From positions 1-64,000 of the forward strand of contig CALUBS010000012.1 of NCBI GenBank assembly GCA_943914355.1: 64,000 nucleotides of DNA, in the 5' to 3' direction. Below are positions 55,598 through 63,397 of this stretch, one piece after another (position 1 is the stretch's first letter; each line of letters begins with the position of its first letter). The notes below the pieces were generated by a model, which was not told where the DNA came from, did no database searches, and worked only from the letters and a program-made list of their open reading frames with translations. A program made the translations under genes and the position numbers. This DNA comes from an uncultured Corynebacterium sp. Its GTDB lineage: Bacteria; Actinomycetota; Actinomycetes; Mycobacteriales; Mycobacteriaceae.

Positions 55598-55954
55598 GTG
55601 CCACCCAAGGTCCAAGACACGCACCCACAGGCAGAACAAGATATTGCCCTGGCAGAGGAAACTGCCCGCGCCGCCCGCCGCGTGGTGGCCACCTACTCCC
55701 AAGACTTCTTGGACGGCGTGACCTTGATGTCCATGCTGGGTGTCGAGCCCAAGGGCCTGGTGCATAAGAAGGTATTGGCGGAACAGGCCGATTCCGCGCC
55801 GAAGAAGTCGACAAAGAAGGCCACCAAGAAATCGACCTCCAAGGCTTCGAAGAAGTCCACTAAGAAGTCGACCAAGAAGACCACTAAGGCGGCCAAAAAG
55901 TCCACTAAGAAGTCGACGAAGAAAGCAACAAAGAAGTCGACCAAGAAGTCTTAA
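55598..55954 (+). CDS. Small protein with histone H1-like lysine-rich tail
   Basis: A 118-residue protein. The first 65 residues are mildly acidic and helical (EQDIALAEETARAARRVVAT, then FLDGVTLMSMLGVEPKG). The last 50 are almost only Lys, Ser, Thr and Ala in KKSTKK-type repeats, as in histone H1-like nucleoid proteins. The underlying DNA is repetitive (aagaagtcgac units, 55796-55950), so tail length may vary between strains. GTG start with aggagga 7 bases upstream and a TACAAT hexamer at 55553-55558. It precedes otsA by 14 bases. DNA binding by the tail is inferred; the head is of unknown function. Confidence 0.8.
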   Translation: MPPKVQDTHPQAEQDIALAEETARAARRVVATYSQDFLDGVTLMSMLGVEPKGLVHKKVLAEQADSAPKKSTKKATKKSTSKASKKSTKKSTKKTTKAAKKSTKKSTKKATKKSTKKS

Positions 55955-55968
55955 GCTAGTCTTGGACT

Positions 55969-57438
55969 ATGAGTGAGCGCGGCAATGACTTCGTAGTAGT
56001 GGCAAACCGCCTGCCGGTAGATTTAACTACCGCGGCCGATGGCAGCCAGACGTGGACGCCCTCGCCAGGCGGCCTGGTCACCGCGCTCTCGCCGGTGCTG
56101 GAAGCGCACCAGGGCTGCTGGGTGGGGTGGCCCGGCGTCGCCGATGCCGCGCCGGAGCCCTTCCGCACCGAGGCTGGGGTGCTCTTGCACCCGGTCAGGC
56201 TTACTGAGGCCGATTTTGAGGCCTTCTACGAGGGCTTTTCCAATGCCACGCTGTGGCCGCTCTACCACGATCTCATCGTCACCCCAACCTATGACCGCGA
56301 CTGGTGGGATGCCTACCGCGAGGTCAACCTCCGCTTCGCGGACGAGGTAGCCCACGTGGCCGCAGAAGGCGCGACGGTCTGGGTGCAGGACTATCAGCTG
56401 CAATTATTGCCGGGCATCCTGCGGCAAATGCGCGCCGATCTCACCATCGGGTTCTTCCTGCACATCCCGTTCCCCTCCCCCGATCTTTTCCGGCAGCTGC
56501 CCTGGCGCGAGGAAACGGTGCGCGGCATCCTGGGAGCAGACCTGGTCGGCTTTCATTTGGAGGCCAATGCCCGCAATTTCTTGGAATTAGCCCGCCGCCA
56601 GGGCCTCGAGGTGCGCGGGGAGGCCACCACCCGCGATGTCACCGCCCATATCCGCCTCCCCGGCGGCCGCACCGTAGGCGTGGGCGCGTTCCCCATTTCC
56701 ATCGCCGCGCAGGATTTCGGCCAATTTAGCGACGAGGATAAACGCCGCGTGGCTCAATTGCGCAAGGATTTGGGCAGCCCCAAGCGCATCATTTTGGGCG
56801 TGGATCGCCTCGATTACACCAAGGGCATCTTACAGCGCCTGACCGCCTTCGAGGAGCTCTTGGAAACCGGCGCCCTGGACCCGGAAGAGGTCACCTTGGT
56901 GCAGCTGGCCACACCCTCGCGCGAGCGCCTCGACCACTACAAGGCCACCCGCTCCCAGGTCGAGGAGGCCGTCGGCCGCATCAATGGCCGCTTTTCCCGC
57001 ATGGGCCACCCCGTGGTGCACTACCAGCACCGCGGCGTGCCCAAGGACGTGCTGCGCTGCTACTACCGCATGGCCGATATCATGCTGGTCACACCCTTTA
57101 AGGATGGCATGAACCTCGTGGCCAAGGAGTTCGTGGCCTGTCACGATGACGGTTCCGGCGCCCTGGTGCTCTCGGAATTCGCCGGCGCCGCCGCGGAGCT
57201 CGATGAGGCCTACCTGTGCAATCCCTTCGACATCGAGTCCGTCAAACGCGCCCTGCTCAACGCCGTGCGCGCGCTTTCCGATGCCCCCTTCACCATGACC
57301 CAGCGCATGCTCACCATGCACGAACAGGTCATGAGCCACGATGTGCGGCTGTGGTCGCAGTCCTTTTTGGGCTGCCTGCGTACTACCCGCACCGACACCA
57401 CCTCGCACACTCCCGACCCGCACGGAAAGGACTCCTAA
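55969..57438 (+). CDS. otsA: Trehalose-6-phosphate synthase OtsA
   Basis: Transfers glucose from a nucleotide sugar to glucose-6-phosphate, giving trehalose-6-phosphate, precursor of trehalose used for stress protection and trehalose mycolates. 489 residues, GT20 family. Visible motifs: ANRLPVDL near the N-terminus, WVGWPG, WVQDYQLQLLPGILR, GFFLHIPFPSPDLFR, GVDRLDYTKGI, and MLVTPFKDGMNLVAKEFVA with SEFAGAA binding the nucleotide sugar. Its TAA overlaps the ATG of the next gene (taatg), so the downstream lipoprotein is translationally coupled. Confidence 0.96.
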   Translation: MSERGNDFVVVANRLPVDLTTAADGSQTWTPSPGGLVTALSPVLEAHQGCWVGWPGVADAAPEPFRTEAGVLLHPVRLTEADFEAFYEGFSNATLWPLYHDLIVTPTYDRDWWDAYREVNLRFADEVAHVAAEGATVWVQDYQLQLLPGILRQMRADLTIGFFLHIPFPSPDLFRQLPWREETVRGILGADLVGFHLEANARNFLELARRQGLEVRGEATTRDVTAHIRLPGGRTVGVGAFPISIAAQDFGQFSDEDKRRVAQLRKDLGSPKRIILGVDRLDYTKGILQRLTAFEELLETGALDPEEVTLVQLATPSRERLDHYKATRSQVEEAVGRINGRFSRMGHPVVHYQHRGVPKDVLRCYYRMADIMLVTPFKDGMNLVAKEFVACHDDGSGALVLSEFAGAAAELDEAYLCNPFDIESVKRALLNAVRALSDAPFTMTQRMLTMHEQVMSHDVRLWSQSFLGCLRTTRTDTTSHTPDPHGKDS

Positions 57439-57956
57439 TGCTTCCTTCCCACCCCCGCGCACGCGCCGCTGCAGCGACCGCGCTGGGCATCGTCACGCTG
57501 CTTGCCGCCTGCGGTTCCGAAGACGACGCCCCGCAGCCCGCGGGCGATGACCGGATCGTGGACAAGCAGTGGCAGGTCGTCTCCATCAATATCGCGCCCG
57601 ACGCGGCCTCTACCATCCCGGAGTCGATTCCCCACGCGCCGGAATTTAGCTTTGGCGAATCCACCATGGTGGGCACCACTGGCTGCACCCGCCTTGCGGC
57701 CCGGCTGAGCTACACCGCCGATGATGAGCGCGAAAATATCCGCGACGGCAATAAACTCCACTTCGATGAGGTCAAGTACGACGACACCGATGAGGACTGC
57801 GAGGGCGGTTCCGTGTGGGCCGATAACCTGCTGCGCAACCTCATTAGCTCGGATAATGATTTTATCTACACCGTCAACAGCAATAACCAGCTCATCCTGG
57901 AACTGGATACCGATGAGGTAGATTCGCCCTCCATCAAGCTGGTCTCCCGCGGGTAG
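57438..57956 (+). CDS. META-like lipoprotein between otsA and otsB
   Basis: A 172-residue predicted lipoprotein. The signal peptide (RARAAAATALGIVTL) ends in the lipobox LLAAC, with lipid-modified Cys21. The mature part resembles META/HslJ domains: KQWQVVSINI, then PEFSFGESTMVGTTGCTRLAARLSY with the typical GxxGC and later DEDCEGG. Two or three Cys could form a disulfide. The start ATG overlaps the otsA stop, and otsB follows 11 bases later, so it belongs to the trehalose operon. Its role is unknown; the domain call is tentative. Confidence 0.75.
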   Translation: MLPSHPRARAAAATALGIVTLLAACGSEDDAPQPAGDDRIVDKQWQVVSINIAPDAASTIPESIPHAPEFSFGESTMVGTTGCTRLAARLSYTADDERENIRDGNKLHFDEVKYDDTDEDCEGGSVWADNLLRNLISSDNDFIYTVNSNNQLILELDTDEVDSPSIKLVSRG

Positions 57957-57967
57957 CATGTGATGCC

Positions 57968-58726
57968 ATGACGCTTTCTACCACCATTAAGGCCTTGGCC
58001 GCGGCAGAAGAGCTCGCCGTGGTTTCTGATTTTGACGGCACGCTTTCTCCGTTTGCCACCGCCATTTATGACGTGGAAATCAACGCCGATGCCGCCCGCG
58101 CCCTCGACCAATTGGCCCACCTGCCGCGCACCACGGCCGCGGTGCTGTCCGGGCGCCACCTCGAGGGCCTGCAGCGCGTGTGCCCCCTGCGCCACCCCGT
58201 CCTCTTCGGCGGCTCCCACGGCGCCGAATCCTCCTGGCAGCAGACCGAGCTCACCCCCGCCATGCGCGATCACCTTGCGCGCAAGGAGGAAGAAATCCGC
58301 GGCATCATAGACCGCTTCCCCGGCGCGGAACTCGAGGTCAAGCCCTTCCAGCGCGTGCTGCACCTGCGCTCGCTCGAGCTGGAGAACCCAGAGCAGGGCG
58401 CGGCCGCCTACGAGGCGGGCCTGGCGCTCGATACCGCCGGTTTCCCGCGCACCGCAGGCAAGTCCGTCATCGAGTTTTCTGCCACCACCGCCACCAAGGG
58501 CACGTGGCTGGAGGCCATCCGCGAGCGCACCGACGCCACCGCCATGGTTTTCTTGGGCGATGACGTCACCGATGAAGACGGCTTCCGCGCCGTCCACCAG
58601 CCGCCGGACGTGGGCGTCAAGGTGGGCGAGGGCGATTCCATCGCCGCCGTGCAGCTTGCCGATGTCGACGCCGTCGCCCACTTCCTCACCGAGCTCGCTA
58701 CCGCCCGCGCGGCCGCGGTGCAGTAA
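57968..58726 (+). CDS. otsB: Trehalose-6-phosphate phosphatase OtsB
   Basis: Removes the phosphate from trehalose-6-phosphate to yield trehalose. 252 residues, HAD superfamily. Motif I is VVSDFDGTLSPF with the nucleophile and acid Asp residues; LSGRHLEGL and GSHGAE follow; motif IV is FLGDDVTDEDGFRAV with Mg-binding Asp residues. It is third in the operon otsA-lipoprotein-otsB. Its 3' end overlaps the 3' end of the opposing LacI gene by 29 bases. Confidence 0.95.
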   Translation: MTLSTTIKALAAAEELAVVSDFDGTLSPFATAIYDVEINADAARALDQLAHLPRTTAAVLSGRHLEGLQRVCPLRHPVLFGGSHGAESSWQQTELTPAMRDHLARKEEEIRGIIDRFPGAELEVKPFQRVLHLRSLELENPEQGAAAYEAGLALDTAGFPRTAGKSVIEFSATTATKGTWLEAIRERTDATAMVFLGDDVTDEDGFRAVHQPPDVGVKVGEGDSIAAVQLADVDAVAHFLTELATARAAAVQ

Positions 58727-59843
58727 CCGATTTCCCCGGCGCGAACCGCGTCTGCAGCACCCGCCGCGGCACCGTCTCAGCCTCGTCAGCACCTCGTGAC
58801 GCCGCTTTCGCGCTGGCCGAGCCCGCCGTATCTGTCGCGCCCGCGATGAGTTTTTCCAGCATGTGCCCGGCCGCAGCCCCCTTGGCCTTATTGGGCTGGA
58901 TGACTGTGGCTAGGTCGAGGCGCCGCGCCGCATCGATGCCGTCAAAGCCTGTCACGGATAAATCCTCTGGCACTCTGAGCCCCCGCTCGCGGGCATAGGC
59001 CAGCACGCCGAGCGCCATGGAGTCGGTCGTGCACAGCACGGCCGTAAGCTCCGGGTGCGCCTCGAGCAGGAGCTCGGCGGCGGCGCGGGTGGTATGGGCA
59101 TCGTTAATGTGCTGCGTGACCACGGGCACGGATTCGGGCGCGATACCCGCCTCGGCGAATACGTCGAGCGCACCCATCACCCGCGAGCGCTGCACGTGCA
59201 TCTCCGCATCCTGGACTTCCTGCCAGGAAATCGGGCCGTCGTGGCGCTGCAGGCGCAGGCGGATGGCGAGGATGCCGATGTGGCGGTGCCCGGCATCGAT
59301 AAGCGCACGCGCCGCTGGGGCAATTGCCGCGCGATCATCAATGCCCACGAACGGCAGCTCCGCATCGGTGGGCTGATCGCAGACCACCAGCGGCAGGCCC
59401 CTGCCCCGCGCGGCCGCGAGGTAGGCATCGCCCGCGGCGACCGAATAGACCACGAAGCCATCCACCGCGGCCGAACCCACCAGGCTGGTCGCCTCCGCCT
59501 CGCCTTCCGGGCCTGCGGGAATCAGCGTCAGCGTGGTCTGCGCGCCTGCCGATGCCTCCGCCATGCCCGCCAAGAAATCCACCGACGCCATGTCCTCGAA
59601 GGCATAGGACAGGTGCTCGGTTAGCAGCACGCCTACCGACCCGGCGCGGCGGGTGCGCAGGCTGCGCGCCGTGGGATCGGGACCCGGGTACCCGCGCGCC
59701 TTGGCCGCGGCCAAAATGCGCTCCCGCGTCGCCGGCGAGAGCTGGTCAGGGCGGCTATAGGCATTGGATACGGTGGTGCGCGAAACCCCCAACTCCGCGG
59801 CGAGGGAGGCCAGTGTCTTCCGGGTGGGGCTGCGTTTAACCAT
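58698..59843 (-). CDS. LacI/GalR-family transcriptional regulator
   Basis: 381 residues. The N-terminal LacI helix-turn-helix with hinge (TLASLAAELGVSRTTVSNAY, then RARGYPGPDPTARSL-like) is followed by a sugar-binding-protein-like effector domain (GSVGVLLTEHLSYAFED, VGIDDRAAIAPAARAL, LSVTGFDGID). A 40-residue Ala-rich C-terminal extension is unusual. TAAGGT lies 7 bases before the ATG, suggesting a leaderless start. Position suggests control of the ots genes or itself; the effector is unknown. It converges on and overlaps otsB. Confidence 0.9.
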   Translation of the reverse strand: MVKRSPTRKTLASLAAELGVSRTTVSNAYSRPDQLSPATRERILAAAKARGYPGPDPTARSLRTRRAGSVGVLLTEHLSYAFEDMASVDFLAGMAEASAGAQTTLTLIPAGPEGEAEATSLVGSAAVDGFVVYSVAAGDAYLAAARGRGLPLVVCDQPTDAELPFVGIDDRAAIAPAARALIDAGHRHIGILAIRLRLQRHDGPISWQEVQDAEMHVQRSRVMGALDVFAEAGIAPESVPVVTQHINDAHTTRAAAELLLEAHPELTAVLCTTDSMALGVLAYARERGLRVPEDLSVTGFDGIDAARRLDLATVIQPNKAKGAAAGHMLEKLIAGATDTAGSASAKAASRGADEAETVPRRVLQTRFAPGKSVTAPRPRGR

Positions 59844-59895
59844 GCCTGTTACCTTACCCTGCGCCCCACCACCCGATTTTCAATGCATGTTCAAT

Positions 59896-59910
59896 TGACA
59901 ACGATTGCCA
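59896..59910 (+). promoter_or_regulatory. Candidate Zur operator before the zinc transporter operon
   Basis: Imperfect palindrome tgacaa-cga-ttgcca, 20 bases before the start codon of the binding-protein gene. Its form (CAA/TTG arms, AT-flanked) resembles known actinobacterial Zur boxes. In C. glutamicum the equivalent operon is Zur-regulated. Confidence 0.5.
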
Positions 59911-59930
59911 GCAAACGCACACTGGAGGGT

Positions 59931-60893
59931 ATGCACACGTCACTACGCGCAACAACAGCCCTACTCGCAGCAAGTGGCCTCCTTTTCACCGCCGCGTGCT
60001 CCGCAGATTCTGGATCGGGCTCCGGATCCGACTCCGGCGAAAAGAAGCTTTCCATCGTCGCCTCCACATCCATCTGGGCCGATGTTGCCCAGGCGGTGGC
60101 CGATACCGCCTCCGGCATCGACATCGAGGTAAAACCCATCGTGGAAGGCAATGACACCGACCCACACCACTTCGAGCCCACCGCGGCCGATGTAGCCAAG
60201 GCCAATGACGCCGATATGCTCGTGGTCAACGGCGGCGGCTACGATGCCTGGATTTACCAGGCCGTCGCCGATCAGGACAACATCATCTCCGCCCTGCCCC
60301 TGACGGACCACGGCAAGCTGGACGAGGACCCCGATGTCATGACCATCGATGCCGCGAAGGCCACCGCCAAGGATGACCCGGACAAGGTCACCAATATCGA
60401 GGGCAACGAGCACATCTGGTACGACCCCGCCGCCCTGGAGGAGGTAGCAGGCTCCATCGCGGACCAAATCAACGAGGAATACTCCGACGCCGGCGCCACC
60501 ACCGAGAAGATCGACTCCCACGTGGATCAGCTGCGCGATAAGCTCAAGGAGCTTCCAGATGGCCTGAATTACGCGCAGACCGAGCCCATCGCCGATTACC
60601 TGATGAAGTACACCGACACCAAGGACGTCACCCCCGAGGGCTTCCGCAAGGCCACCATCTCCGAGGGCGAGCCCGCTACTGCCGATGTCGCCGCCTTCAT
60701 CAAGGCCATTGACGATGGCGAGGTCGATCTCCTCATCTTCAACCCCCAGACCGAAACCGATACCGCCAGCCGCATCAAGTCCGCCGCAGAGGACAACGAC
60801 GTCGATATCGTAGAAATCGGCGAAACCCCGCCGGACGGCAAGAAGTTCTGGGAATACTACGACGAAGTCACCAGCAAGCTGGGGAAGCACTAG
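59931..60893 (+). CDS. znuA: Zinc (metal) ABC transporter substrate-binding lipoprotein
   Basis: Captures Zn2+ (or Mn2+) outside the membrane and hands it to the permease. I start at ATG 59931, with ctggagg just upstream and a clean lipoprotein signal peptide ending in FTAAC (Cys23); the open frame extends 16 codons further through the operator. 320 residues, cluster A-I family. Probable metal ligands are His in DPHHFEPTAADV, His in GNEHIWYDP, a third Glu/His and a C-terminal Asp/Glu. The His-rich loop seen in some ZnuA proteins is absent. The stop overlaps the start of the ATPase gene. Confidence 0.9.
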   Translation: MHTSLRATTALLAASGLLFTAACSADSGSGSGSDSGEKKLSIVASTSIWADVAQAVADTASGIDIEVKPIVEGNDTDPHHFEPTAADVAKANDADMLVVNGGGYDAWIYQAVADQDNIISALPLTDHGKLDEDPDVMTIDAAKATAKDDPDKVTNIEGNEHIWYDPAALEEVAGSIADQINEEYSDAGATTEKIDSHVDQLRDKLKELPDGLNYAQTEPIADYLMKYTDTKDVTPEGFRKATISEGEPATADVAAFIKAIDDGEVDLLIFNPQTETDTASRIKSAAEDNDVDIVEIGETPPDGKKFWEYYDEVTSKLGKH

Positions 60894-61594
60894 TGCTCGT
60901 TGAATTCCATGAGGCCGCAGTAGACCCGCTGTGGTCGCAGCTTAATCTCGCCGTGGACAGCGGCGAGTTTATCGCCGTTTTAGGCCCCAATGGCGTGGGC
61001 AAGTCCACCCTGCTGGGCACCATCCTCGGCACCCGCACGCTGACCAGCGGCCGCGTCGATGTCAACTGCCGGGTCGGGTTCATCCCCCAGCAGCGCATGT
61101 TCCCCGCTGACCTTCCCCTGCGCGCCCGCGACTTGGTCTCGCTCTCCGTGGCGCACGGGGTGTTCCGGCACCGGCACCCACCCCGTGGACGGGTGGACGA
61201 GCTGTTGGAAGAGGTGGGTGCCACGGGGCTGCGGGACCGGCGCGTCGGCCAGCTTTCCGGCGGCCAGCAACAGCTCATCCGCCAGGCCCAGGCCCTGGCC
61301 AATGACCCGGACCTCATTCTTGCCGATGAGCCCCTCCTCTCCCTCGACCCCGCCCGGCAAAACGCCACGGTTAACAAGCTGGACTCGCTGCGCCGCGAGC
61401 GCGGGACCTCCATTATCTTTGTCACCCACGGCATCAACCCCGTGCTCGGGGTGACGGATAAGGTCCTCTACATCGCACCCAATGGCCACACCTTCGGCCC
61501 GGTGGATGAGGTCATGCGCTCCGAGGTGCTTTCGGAGCTGTACGGTTCCAAGGTCAATGTCTTAAACGTCGACGGGAGGCTCATCGTTGTCTAG
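60893..61594 (+). CDS. znuC: Zinc ABC transporter ATP-binding protein
   Basis: ATPase of the metal importer. 233 residues: Walker A GPNGVGKST (31-39), Q-loop GFIPQQ, signature LSGGQQQLIRQA, Walker B DLILADEP and His in VTHGIN. The start GTG overlaps the upstream TAG by one base (tagtg). The C-terminal 20 residues run into the permease gene. Tight overlaps throughout the operon imply coupled translation. Confidence 0.93.
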   Translation: MLVEFHEAAVDPLWSQLNLAVDSGEFIAVLGPNGVGKSTLLGTILGTRTLTSGRVDVNCRVGFIPQQRMFPADLPLRARDLVSLSVAHGVFRHRHPPRGRVDELLEEVGATGLRDRRVGQLSGGQQQLIRQAQALANDPDLILADEPLLSLDPARQNATVNKLDSLRRERGTSIIFVTHGINPVLGVTDKVLYIAPNGHTFGPVDEVMRSEVLSELYGSKVNVLNVDGRLIVV

Positions 61595-62486
61595 CTTCTG
61601 GGAAGATACCCAATACCTACTCAGCGTGGACTTCGTGCAGTCCTCGCTCATCGCCTCTGCGTTGCTGGGCATCCTGTCTGGCGTGATGACCTCGCTCATC
61701 GTGCTGCGCCAGATGTCCTTTTCCGTCCACGCCACCTCTGAGCTGGCGCTCATGGGTGCCTCCGCGGCGCTGCTTTTCGGACTCAACCTGGGCTTCGGTG
61801 CGGTCGCCGGCGCCATCGTCGCCGCTATCATCCTGGCCATGCTGGGCTTTAAGGGCCAACAAGACAGCGCCATCGGCGTGGTCATGAGCTTTGGCCTGGG
61901 CCTCTCGGTGCTGTTCTTGCACCTCTACCCCGGCAATTCCAATACGGCGATGACGCTTCTGACCGGCCAAATCGTCGGCGTATCCTCCGCCTCGGTATGG
62001 CTGCTGGCCGCCACCACGGTCATCATCGTCGCCGCCGTCGGCTTCCTCTGGCGGCCCATGCTCTTTGCCTCCGCCGATCCTGATATGGCCCGCGCCGCCG
62101 GCGTGCCCACCCGCGCCATCTCCGTCGCCTTCGCCGTCCTCGTCGGCCTCGCCGCAGCGCAGTCGGTGCAAATCGTCGGCTCGCTGCTCGTCATGGCGCT
62201 GCTTATCACCCCCGGCGCGGCGGCGGTACAGATCACCTCCTCGCCGCTACGCGCGGTGCTGTGGTCCACCATCTTCGCCGAGGTCTCCGCCGTGGGCGGT
62301 TTCATCCTTTCGCTGGCGCCAGGCCTACCGGTCTCCGTCTTCGTGACCACCATTTCTTTTGTGATCTACCTGGTGTGCCGGTTCATCGGCTGGCGGCAGG
62401 GCAAGCGCGCTATCCGCGATGAGGTAGCGGCCAAGCATTTCCACGCCGATAATCGCAGCGCCGCAGAGGCCCACCACGCCGACTAA
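61587..62486 (+). CDS. znuB: Zinc ABC transporter permease
   Basis: ABC-3 family membrane permease of 299 residues with about eight or nine hydrophobic helices. Typical stretches: LGILSGVMTSLIVLRQMSF, SVHATSELALMGASAAL, and VGSLLVMALLITPGAAA, the conserved helix of Mn/Zn permeases. The start is TTG 61587 with gggagg 7 bases upstream, and it overlaps the ATPase gene by 8 bases. The C-terminal 40 residues are hydrophilic with a few His. A TAAAAT at its stop may be the -10 of the next gene. Confidence 0.92.
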   Translation: MSSFWEDTQYLLSVDFVQSSLIASALLGILSGVMTSLIVLRQMSFSVHATSELALMGASAALLFGLNLGFGAVAGAIVAAIILAMLGFKGQQDSAIGVVMSFGLGLSVLFLHLYPGNSNTAMTLLTGQIVGVSSASVWLLAATTVIIVAAVGFLWRPMLFASADPDMARAAGVPTRAISVAFAVLVGLAAAQSVQIVGSLLVMALLITPGAAAVQITSSPLRAVLWSTIFAEVSAVGGFILSLAPGLPVSVFVTTISFVIYLVCRFIGWRQGKRAIRDEVAAKHFHADNRSAAEAHHAD

Positions 62487-62497
62487 AATCGGCGGGC

Positions 62498-63328
62498 ATG
62501 CATATTCATCGTCGCACCGCGGATGTGGCTGGCCACACCCGCCGCTTCATCGTCATCGAGCCCGAGCACCTCGAGCCCCAGCCGGACTTACTGCTGTTTT
62601 TCCACGGCTCCCACCAGTCCGCCAACGTCATCCGCCGCTTTACCAACGGCACGGTGGACGCGCTTGCCGATGCCACCAATACCCTCGTCGTCTACCCCGA
62701 CGGCATCGGCCACCACTTCAACGACACCCGCGCCGATCTGCCGGTCCGCGCCCGGGAGCTCGGGGTGGACGACGTTGCTTTTAGCACCTTCCTCATCGAG
62801 ACCATGCAGCGCGAGTACTCCACCGCGCGCACCTTCGCCGCCGGCTATTCCAACGGCGGGCAGATGGTGCTGCGCCTGCTTTACGATGCCCCCTTTACCC
62901 TCACCCGTGCCTGCGTCTTCGCCTCCACGCTGGGCGAGGGTTCCAACCACGCGCCCACCCACCCCGATGGCTACCGGCCTACCCCGCTGCTTTTTATCCA
63001 CGGCACCGAAGACCCGATTGCACCCTATGATGGCGGGCTTGCCGGCATCGATGGGCAGCAAACCCGCGGGTGTGTGCTTTCTGCTCCCGTCACCGCAGAA
63101 CACTTCGCACTCGCCAATGGCTGCCGCCCGCCCCGCGAAAGCCAGCCCATTCCCGGGATAACGTCCACCTACTACGACGGCGACTTTCCCGTGGAATTGT
63201 GGACCATGGAGGGCCTCGGGCACGTGATCCCCTCTAGCAAAGAAACGCCGCCGAGCATAGGACCAAATACGGATTCCTTCAATGCTGTGGATAAAGTCCG
63301 TGATTTCTTCGGCTTAGGTGACGCTTAA
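62498..63328 (+). CDS. PHB-depolymerase/LpqC-like esterase, cytoplasmic form
   Basis: An alpha/beta hydrolase of the PHB depolymerase/feruloyl esterase group. 276 residues: oxyanion-hole region LLLFFHGSHQSANV, nucleophile Ser118 in GYSNGGQM, acid Asp172 in HGTEDPIAPYDGG, base His in GLGHVIP. Unlike secreted LpqC relatives, it has no signal peptide. The ATG follows TAAAAT by 8 bases, probably leaderless. The substrate is unknown. Confidence 0.8.
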   Translation: MHIHRRTADVAGHTRRFIVIEPEHLEPQPDLLLFFHGSHQSANVIRRFTNGTVDALADATNTLVVYPDGIGHHFNDTRADLPVRARELGVDDVAFSTFLIETMQREYSTARTFAAGYSNGGQMVLRLLYDAPFTLTRACVFASTLGEGSNHAPTHPDGYRPTPLLFIHGTEDPIAPYDGGLAGIDGQQTRGCVLSAPVTAEHFALANGCRPPRESQPIPGITSTYYDGDFPVELWTMEGLGHVIPSSKETPPSIGPNTDSFNAVDKVRDFFGLGDA

Positions 63329-63397
63329 GGGCAGTTGTCCACAGGGAGGTGGGGCATCGGCTAGCGCGGGCTTGCGAGGCTCTTTAATCTCTGGGGC

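Noticed and set aside
54840..55814. Minus-strand frame of 324 codons opposite the 3' half of thrE
   Set aside because: Shadow frame rich in Arg/Gly from antisense high-GC codons; no recognisable domain.
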